A stretch of DNA of 64,000 nt from positions 121,799,501 to 121,863,500 of the forward strand of contig NC_072797.1 of assembly GCF_028583425.1 (NCBI RefSeq), in the 5' to 3' direction. Origin of the DNA: Eublepharis macularius. Lineage: Eukaryota > Chordata > Lepidosauria > Squamata > Eublepharidae. Within the stretch, counting starts at the first letter, position 1, and each line of letters opens with the position of its first letter. The translations under genes were made by a program, and so were the position numbers. Shown piece after piece: positions 35,756-64,000 of this stretch. The notes beneath the pieces were generated by a model. The model made no database searches. It saw nothing but the letters and a program-made list of their open reading frames with translations, and was not told where the DNA came from.

Positions 35756-36310
35756 CAGGGCTTTTTTTCATCAGGAACGCAGTGGAACGGAGTTCCGGAA
35801 CCTCTTGTCATGAGTCAGCCCCAGCCTCGACTGGCCACCTTACCTATTGCTTCAGAGTCCTCCTCAGAAGATGAGCAGGAAGGGCCAGAAGGGTCTCCTC
35901 TAGAGCCAGAAGCCCCTGCAGAAGCTATTGGAGAGGAAGAGCAGTCAGAAACCACTGCTGCTGCTCCAGGGGGAATTCAGCAAGAACAGCCTGGAGCTTC
36001 TGCAGAGACTGTCAGGGACGAGGAACAGCCAGAAACCTCCACAGAGGCTGTAAGAGACAAAGACTCCCCCAGGGCAAAAGCGAAACCTGAGCACCTGGGG
36101 CCAGCTGAAAGGAGGAAACATAGAGATGTCAGCTCTGTTGGAGAGGCGAAGGAGTTTAGATTGCCCTCCGTGCCGCTTGGTGGCGCAGAGGGCAATCTAA
36201 ACTCCCCTCTGTCTGGAGATCAGGGGGCGGGGCCACCAGCCATGTGACCATTTTCTCCGAGGGCAACCCACTGAGTTCCACCACCTCTTTTCCCAGAAAA
36301 AAAAGCCCTG
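35756..36310 (+). mobile_element. Fold-back hAT MITE, family 1, copy 6, expanded with foreign insert
   Basis: Perfect 8-bp duplication CTCTTTAC (35748-35755 and 36311-36318) and family termini. It is 555 bp against 208-260 bp for the other copies. The left palindrome arm, from just after GGAACCTCTTG (about 35806) to about 36150, is replaced by about 345 bp of sequence not found in the other copies, while the right arm remains. The target duplication encloses everything, so the insert was either carried during transposition or arrived later by internal exchange. Confidence 0.88.
35811..36153 (+). other. Open acidic segment captured in hAT MITE
   Basis: About 115 codons starting at ATG 35811 (MSQPQPRLATLPIASESS) with no stop, continuing open through the MITE arm to 36247. 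The composition is Glu/Ala/Pro/Ser-rich, with an internal near-duplicate (SAETVRDEEQPETS, then TEAVRDKDSP) and a basic end AERRKHRD. I recognise no family. It could come from a host exon, from a retroelement gag or pol linker, or from the parental transposon. No promoter or splice signal is evident. Confidence 0.4.
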
Positions 36311-37060
36311 CTCTTTACCCAATCTGTCCCTAAAATCCAACAGTCTGTTTCTTTCTCTATTTTTAGGAATTTGGAATTAGTTTCTCATCAATTCTGTTTC
36401 GATTAAAGAGAAATGTAAAGAGAGGAGAGGTAGAAAGTTCTGCAAAATATCAGCATTTTACTTGGCAGATGCTCAGAGACAGGCAATTTTTTTCCAAACC
36501 TTCCTATTCTCCTGCTAGAGCACCACCATGGAACATAAAACAACCGCAAGATCTGAAGTTATAAAAAGGGGCATTGATTCCTCTTCAAAGAGAAATGAAA
36601 GAGAAACCCCTCTTTTAAAAGAGAATAAGAGGAATCAACGACTAGATCTAAACAGTGGACTTTGGAAAAAGTCATTTCCCTCCCCAAAACACCATGAGCG
36701 GATCCAATGGGACTCTATGAGTTTATTCTCCATGGCTTCAATGCAACAACGAGCCAGCCTAAACATTATGCTCACCGCAGGGTTGGAACTTCAGCATTTT
36801 GGCAGCCAATTTCCCAACACTCGTTGAATCATGTAGTAAAGCTCTGTCAGGCCTATCACACAGTGAGTTTCCCTTCCACATGTCAGCGAACACTCCTTGC
36901 AGAAATGGAGGGATAGGAAAAGAAAGTGCATGCCGGAAGAGATCATGTCCGTTGGATGTGGGGAAGTGAAAGAGGCCTGGCTGACTGAGGCCGAAGCAGG
37001 AGGTTCCCATTCTGAGGCAGGATCCTGACTTCTCTGTCCATGAAAACAATCTCATTTGTG
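36311..37060. other. Intergenic, no gene recognised
   Basis: An open frame at 36528-36827 (99 codons, Lys/Arg/Ser-rich) has no recognisable domain and no splice context. I do not call it a gene. Confidence 0.4.
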
Positions 37061-37268
37061 CAGGGCTTTTTTTCAGCGGGAACACGGTGGAACGGAGTTC
37101 CGGAACCTCTTGAAAATGGTCACATGGCTGGTGGCCCCGCCCCCTGATCTCCAATCTCAACTCCCCTCTGTCTGGAGATCAGGGGGCGGGGCCACCAGCC
37201 ATGTGACCATTTTCTCTGAGGGCAACCCACTGAGTTCCACCACCTCTTTTCCCAGAAAAAAGGCCCTG
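37061..37268 (+). mobile_element. Fold-back hAT MITE, family 1, copy 7
   Basis: Perfect 8-bp duplication CATTTGTG (37053-37060 and 37269-37276). At 208 bp it is the shortest copy: the palindrome centre is deleted, leaving the two GGTCACATGGCTGGTGGCCC arms almost back to back. Confidence 0.92.
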
Positions 37269-38296
37269 CATTTGTGTATGTTCATTTGCACAAGGCCTTG
37301 CAAAGTACTTTGTTCATTACTTTAAAGACTGTGGGGGTTAAAAGTAGATGTCAAGAGGATTTGGGGCCCTTTTGCAGCTCTGCAGGCTTTCAGCTGGGGG
37401 TCAAGCGCTCTGCCGTTGTTACCCTCTCATCAGACTGCCATTTATCTGGACGTCAAGAACTTCCCGTTCCCCTCCTGTTCTTTTCTTGGAGACATGCTGT
37501 ATCATCCTGCAAGATACCAAAGACTTGCAAGTCCTCTTCCCTGTAACCCAATCCTGCCTGCCTTATTCCTTGGCATCTCCTGTCATGAACTAAATTCAGC
37601 TCCAAATTAAAGCTTGTAAATTTAGCAGTCAGTGATATCACTGCCAGGGAGAGTGAATGACGCTCTTTTCATTCACATATCCCAGCTGGCTTCAGTACAG
37701 TCCTGCTCTTTGACAGAGTTATTTGTTTACGCAAGAAGTTGCTCTCCCAACAAAATACATGAAAATCCAATGTCCTCCATAACAGACACACTGAAACCTC
37801 CATTCACGATCATTTGTATCACGTGTGGTGTTCTCTTACAGACCAACTCAAATTTTGAGGTTATAATGTGGGTTAGATTGAGAGGACATCAACAACCTCT
37901 CTGTTTTTAGCCACACATGCAAGCCTGTCAGTCATGCGGATCTGTTGATGGAACACACTCGAGTTGCCCTCCCATTCATAATTTCTGTAAGGGCCAGACA
38001 AAAATGAGATGGTGATAGGTTCATTCATTTAAATCCAGGTCTGCTCCAATGAGATGGTGATGGGGGGGTCTGATTTTTAGAGTACGAGGGGCACGCAAAA
38101 TAGGGATGATTACAAAATACTATTTGATCTAAATAGAATGATTGCGAAGTCCTAATAGACTGGATTTCATGTTCAAATCAGCTTCTCATAATCAAATCAG
38201 CTTCCCAGTGGAGACATTGGTTAGGAGATGCTCTAAAATTAGAGTCACAGCAATAAGATTTTCTATGATGTTAAATGAAATTTTCCACATGTATCT
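37269..38296. other. Intergenic, no gene recognised
   Basis: Moderately AT-rich unique-looking sequence. Open frames here are short and have no recognisable protein similarity. Confidence 0.5.
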
Positions 38297-39300
38297 AAAC
38301 CAAAAACAAAAGGCAAAAAGGCACTGCCTATCGGAGGGAAACAACAACCTATAATTTATATACTTTTGTTTTAATTTATATAAAGGGCAAAAGGTGCACA
38401 ATAGTTCAAATTGTCACAGTTACGATTCAATTCAATAAATATTCTTAATTTCATAAATATTACAAGCAATAAATAGAAGAGGTTACAGAATTAGAATCAA
38501 TCATACACCATTGGTAGAAAGTAGGTAAGTATGCAGTCCTGAATAAATATTCACAAAAATACGACAATTTAACGAACATTATCACAAAGAGTTTCCAAAT
38601 GGTGTAGCTTTCGATGGAAATTTGCCGTGATAATGTTCGTTCAATTGCCGTGGTTATAATAAGCCTTTGAAAAAGTGTTAATCACGAAACAGGAATATAA
38701 TGCTGGCACACACCTGTTAGGCTCCTCCCAGTTTTTTGGGAAAATTCAAAATGCAACCAGTTTTGTGAACTAAGGCTTTATTGACTTCATGCACATCTTG
38801 GCAAGAAGGAAGAATGTGTTGGTCTTCTTGTGAATACCTGACAATAGAAGTACTTTCTAAGCAACTGAAAGGAAAAAGAATAATATTTTTGTGGATATTT
38901 ATTCAGGACTGCATACTTACCTACTTTTTACCAATGGTGTATGATTGATTCTAATTCTGTAACCTCTCTATTTATGGCTTGTAATATTTATGAAATTAAG
39001 AATATTTATTGAATTGAATCATAACTGTGACAATTTGCACTATTGAGCACCTTTTGCACTTTATATAAATTATGGCCGATTCCGCACACGTTGGATAATG
39101 CACTTTCAATGCACTTTATCAGTCGTTTGAGGTGGATTTTTTGTTCCACGCTCAAAAAAATCCATTCCAAATGACCTATAAAGAGGATTGGAAGTGCGTT
39201 ATCCAATGTGTGTGGAATCACTATAAAACAAAAATATATAAATGATAGATTGTTGTTTCCCTCCGATAGGCAGTGCCTGTTTGCCTTTTGTTTTTGGTTT
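38297..39300. repeat. Large imperfect inverted repeat with MITE in one arm
   Basis: The left arm 38297-38562 and right arm about 38884-39300 are reverse complements: AAACCAAAAACAAAAGGC pairs with GCCTTTTGTTTTTGGTTT at the outer end, and GCAGTCCTGAATAAATATTC pairs with ATTTATTCAGGACTGC at the inner end. The right arm is interrupted by a MITE (39075-39221). The spacer contains a second small inverted pair (CGAACATTATCAC near 38573, GTGATAATGTTCG near 38626) and GAAGCCTTTGAAAAAGTG-like and CACGAAACAG words. A retroelement with inverted ends is possible. Confidence 0.7.
39075..39221 (+). mobile_element. Fold-back MITE, GATTCCGCAC family, copy 1
   Basis: Begins GGCCGATTCCGCACACG and ends GTGTGTGGAATCA; TTGGATAATGCACTTTC pairs with GAAGTGCGTTATCCAA. 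It matches 61373-61509. It sits in one arm of a larger inverted repeat and is absent from the other arm, which shows that it inserted later. Confidence 0.75.
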
Positions 39301-41047
39301 ACTTTGGAGGAGTCCCTGTTTTTGGGCTTGGCGTGTATCTAAAGCAGCTGCTCTGTAGATTAATGCATCTAAAAAACCTCCCTTGCTCCCTCATATTTAT
39401 TTGCAGATAGGGAGCGAGGATCAGGTAAATTTCTACATATCTCTTCACTATGGAGAGGGTACAGAACAGATGGAATATTATTGCACTTCCCAGGAGACAA
39501 TAGGAGAAATCTCTTGGAAAACAATTCACAGAAGAAGCTAAATTCTGAGCACTGATTACAAATCTACATATCCTGCAAGAGATGATCAAGAAATAGCATT
39601 CAGCTTGTGGTCAATATGCTCTACATACTGTACTTTCCCCCCCCCTATACATCTGGGCATTTATGGAAGTTAGGAAGCATCAGAAAGGGCAAAAATATAG
39701 CCATCCAATGAAAGGGCAACACAAAAGATATTGTGGGAAGCATCTAATTTGCTTCCTACTTTTTAAATAAATGCACATAAGATTTTTGTGGAATATGTTG
39801 GCCCATTACTAGAAAACTTTTTATCTCTGGAGCAAAGCAGTGGAATTTGGTGTGTGTGTGTGTGTGGGGGGGGGGTCTTCTTTTGGGTTATGGAAAATTT
39901 ATCCTTTGGGGGGGCAATAATTAATTTGCCCATCACAGTTCTTGGTGGGATTTACAGACTGAAAACAGCAATCGCTTTGTGTACTTTGCCTGGCTCTTTA
40001 CTGCATTGTCCCTCTGGCAAAGTGTTTCCATAAACAGCATGCACAGTTTAGTGATAAGTCATCACAAATATGATGTGCAAAAGGAGGAATCGAGGAACAG
40101 CAGTGTGCATCAAGGGGTGGGGCTGATAAATGGGACTTGAATAGATAGATAATGCTCCGGTGGATTACCTTGAAAAAAGACATCAAGTCTATCAAGACAT
40201 GTGCCTCACTGCTTGTGAATGTTACATGTTAGTAAGAAAGTATGAAATGGAATGATTACAGGGAAGCATAAGGGCAAAATATCTATATGGTGCAATAGGG
40301 TTATCTACACTGGATTACAACCAGACTACTCCAGGATATTTTACTGTCCTAAATCCCTATAAGGAAGTGATTTCCAACATGGTAGCCATGAGCACGATTG
40401 CACCAACCAATGTGTTTCCTGGCACCTACTTTCTTCTTCCCCAAAGCATTTCCAAAGTAAAGAACCAGTCCTGATTTCCTTCCACCTGATTGGATTAGGA
40501 GGTTGTTCCAAAAACCATTGGACTAGACAAACTCACCAGAGAAACCTTGAGTCAACTTTGCGCTGGTGATTTTTGCTCTTGGCAATGATCATCTGGAAGA
40601 AATTGTCAGCAGAAGAGTTTTGCACATATCTCCTTTGAAAAATGCAAGAGGAGGGCTATGATCTGGAATGAGCTCCATGGACTACTCATGACATTTCCCT
40701 CCCAACAGCTTCCACCACCCACAATGCCACAAAGAACTACGTCACTCAAATCCCACCACAACAGCTTACATAGTTCATAGCAGCATAATTTCCATAGGAC
40801 CTGTATTGCATCTATATCATATAGTAGAGGCCTTGGCTTGCCTATCTTTATGGGTTAGATTTTGCTATGAAACCGTGTCAAACAAGGCCTTCTTTCTTCT
40901 GTGCCACAAGAACTACACTATTCTCCTTTGACTTGGAAAGAATTGCTAAACGAAAGAGAACTTCATTCTTTAATAACTCAAATGCTGGACCACGAAAAGC
41001 CAAGTTTTCCTCAGTTGACCAGTACATTCCCAAGTGATAGTAACAGG
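39301..41047. other. Intergenic, no gene recognised
   Basis: A GT/G-run simple repeat lies at 39849-39876 and short C or G runs elsewhere. Otherwise I see no coding exon, RNA gene or named repeat. Confidence 0.5.
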
Positions 41048-41287
41048 CAGGGCTTTTTTTCAGCAGGAATGTGGTGGAACGGAGTTCCGGCACCTCTTGA
41101 AAATGCGGAGGGCAATCTAAACTCCTCTCTGTCTGGAGATCAGGGGGCAGGGCCACCGGCCATGTGACCATTTTCACCGAGGGTGATTTAAACTTGAAAA
41201 AACTCCCCCCTTGTTCCAGCTGACCCAAAGTGACATCATTGCGCGGTCCTGAGTTCCACCACCTCTTTTCCCAGAAAAAAAGCCCTG
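41048..41287 (+). mobile_element. Fold-back hAT MITE, family 1, copy 8
   Basis: Perfect 8-bp duplication GTAACAGG (41040-41047 and 41288-41295). The ends CAGGGCTTTTTTTC and GAAAAAAAGCCCTG are inverted repeats. Unlike the other copies, the left arm of the central palindrome is deleted and the right side has an unrelated segment near 41190-41250, so it no longer folds fully. Confidence 0.9.
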
Positions 41288-41989
41288 GTAACAGGGGAAG
41301 TGCCATGGCTTTGCCTGCATAAGTTCCCTGGCATTTCCGGTGAAAAGGTATCAGGTAACCGGTATTGAAGGACCCAGAGAACAGCTCTGATTCAGAGGAG
41401 TCAGTACTGAGGCGACTGATCCAATAGTCTGAGTCGTTATAAGGAAGCTTTGTATGTTCACAAGATACCATACTGTACATGAGGAAATACTTGGATGAGG
41501 AAAGTGCGACCAATTGTTACATTACCATGTTGCTTGACTCCATTTTCTTAATGCAGTCTCACATGCAGGATTTGACAGCTGTGTGCAATATCTGCTTAGA
41601 AACACAAACATCAAGTGGTATAGAGCTGGTGAATAAATGAGTGGGAACGTGTTCTTTGTTGATACAAGATACTTGGTTGCTGGCCTATCACGCTGGTAAC
41701 TGCATAGCTCCATATGTTTAAAAATAGTAGAAAAAATATTTTTAGAAGAGATATAGAACTGAGGAAGACAGCTGAAAATCTGCAACTCATGCAGCCAGCT
41801 TTTTCCAGACAATATGCTAGCACAGCCTTTTAGAAAATCCAGTCTCAACAAAACTGGCTTCTTTCACTTTTCCTAATACTAGCCCCATGCCTGCCACCTG
41901 TAATCCATCCTTTTCCTTTGCCAGTTAACAAATATGGCCACAGCGATCAAACCATTTGCACTGGAATAGAGCTCCTCTTATTTTGAGGA

Positions 41990-42170
41990 AGGAATTGGAG
42001 CTTGGTGGTAAATACCATATTTTGTAACTGGAGGACCTCAAATTCAATCCCAGTTAAAGAGTATCTGAGACCAGGCCTGGAAAAGACCTCTGCACAAAGA
42101 CCTTGGGAAACAGCTGCATAGTACAGGATTAAGGGTCTGACTCAAAACAAGGCAACTATATATACAGATG
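41990..42170 (+). mobile_element. tRNA-derived SINE, diverged copy
   Basis: Contains GAGCTTGGTGGTAAATACC, CAAATTCAATCCCAGTTAAAG, GAAAAGACCTCTGC, GACCTTGGGAAACAGCTGC and a 3' AAACAAGGCAACTATATA. This order is that of a widespread squamate tRNA-type SINE. The copy is old and imperfect. Confidence 0.65.
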
Positions 42171-42490
42171 TGAGTCGGTGGGTGGGTGGGTGGTTCATAT
42201 GCCATTTGCTGTTGTTACCAAGCCTGATGTTACAGTCCTTGAGCAAGTGAAAGTGTATATAATATATATAAATCAAATGTTATTATTGTATATAAATTGA
42301 ATGTTATTCTTATTATTATTAAGTGAAAGTGTGGCACTTGCTCCAGCTTTCTGTTGGGAGAGTCACTTGAAGAGCAGATGCAGTATTAGGCCAATTGCCC
42401 GCACTGAGAATGTATCACAACCCAGCTGTGTTTTTCTTCCAAGTTTGTCTAAGAAAGAGGTCATGAAATGCTGTGTTCCAAGAGCCTGGC
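42171..42490 (-). other. MUSK: MUSK 3' UTR start (extent unknown)
   Basis: Directly downstream of the MUSK stop on the transcribed strand, so it must begin the 3' UTR. It holds (GGTG)n near 42178 and ATT/TATA-rich repeats at 42250-42325. I could not fix a polyadenylation site: no clear AATAAA with a downstream GT-rich element is visible on the minus strand within the first kilobase. Confidence 0.5.
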
Positions 42491-63509
<21,019 letters not shown>

Positions 63510-64000
63510 CTGAAGAAGAAAAAGGAAATACGTTATTCAGATATACTGAATATATACTGAATATATATATTCAGAAAAGCTGAAGATATGCAGCTTTAAA
63601 TATGTTGTGATCAGAGGCTTATCGATGTTTCAACTACCTGCTGTAGATGTGCCTTTAACAACAGCTGATGAGAGAAATTTACTGGAGATAATGCTAATCT
63701 CTGTCCCTGGAAAGCATGTCTGCTGATTTCTAAATCTAATCTTCCTCAAATCAAAACTGACTCAAATTCCTAAAAAGAGGAATAGAAACAGATTGCTGGA
63801 TTTAAGGAGAAATTTGGCAAGGAGGAATTAAGAGAATTCCATATAACAACCTTACTTTGCACACAGAAACAGGGCTAGTCCGGCCCCATATCTAGACATG
63901 CCACAAATGGACTTTGGAGGCCTAGAACAGAACAACCTCGGAGAGAGGCACAAAACAGGGGAGTAACACAGTTGTATGGCTTTGTGTAGATTAGAGGAGC
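63510..64000 (-). other. MUSK: MUSK intron upstream of micro-exon (partial)
   Basis: Single-copy looking, AT-rich sequence with a short ATATATTCAG repeat near 63540-63570. I looked on the reverse strand for the last Frizzled-like-domain exon and found no convincing coding segment with splice sites, so the previous exon is presumably outside the window. Confidence 0.6.

Noticed and set aside
35977..36195. Minus-strand frame over the captured insert
   Set aside because: Antisense reading of the Glu/Ser-rich segment. The plus-strand frame is longer and has a consistent composition.

Overview
The window looks like a vertebrate nuclear genome, most likely a squamate reptile. The evidence is one large split gene with GT-AG introns, together with tRNA-derived SINEs of the lizard/snake (Sauria-like) type, 5S-rRNA-derived SINEs, L1-like LINE tails and many short hAT-type DNA transposons. 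A gecko is my guess from the repeat flavour, but nothing here proves it.

The only host gene I can support is the 3' two-thirds of MUSK (muscle-specific receptor tyrosine kinase) on the minus strand, from 63509 down to the stop codon at 42491. Seven exons join in frame with matching phases: a 24-nt micro-exon, two exons that together encode a complete kringle domain, a transmembrane exon, a juxtamembrane exon that starts the kinase, and two further kinase exons. The signal peptide, Ig domains and Frizzled-like domain must lie beyond position 64000. MUSK is the agrin/LRP4-activated receptor that organises the neuromuscular junction. The kringle is known in fish, frog and bird MuSK and absent in placental mammals, so this locus keeps the ancestral architecture.

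From 1 to 42490 the sequence is downstream of MUSK and I see no host coding exon. It is filled with interspersed repeats: eight copies of a fold-back hAT MITE, six with perfect 8-bp target duplications and two with diverged ones; two copies of a second hAT family (a third is in a MUSK intron); SINEs; a 5'-truncated LINE with a 13-bp target duplication; a DIRS-like reverse-transcriptase relic; LTR-like blocks; a 210-bp direct repeat; and several long palindromes. One hAT MITE copy (35756-36310) carries a foreign open reading segment of about 115 acidic codons.

The MUSK introns hold the cleanest recent insertions: a GC-rich hAT-like element (43885-44482), a truncated L1-like LINE with a 17-bp duplication (45618-46471), a solo LTR with a 6-bp duplication (47300-48250), a 5S-derived SINE (about 52651-52855), and a 1.5-kb hAT-like element with internal tandem units and a nested MITE (58269-59769). 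No tRNA or rRNA gene, CRISPR array or bacterial feature is present. The main biological interest is the kringle-bearing MUSK with its phase-neutral micro-exon, and the fold-back hAT family including the copy with captured sequence.
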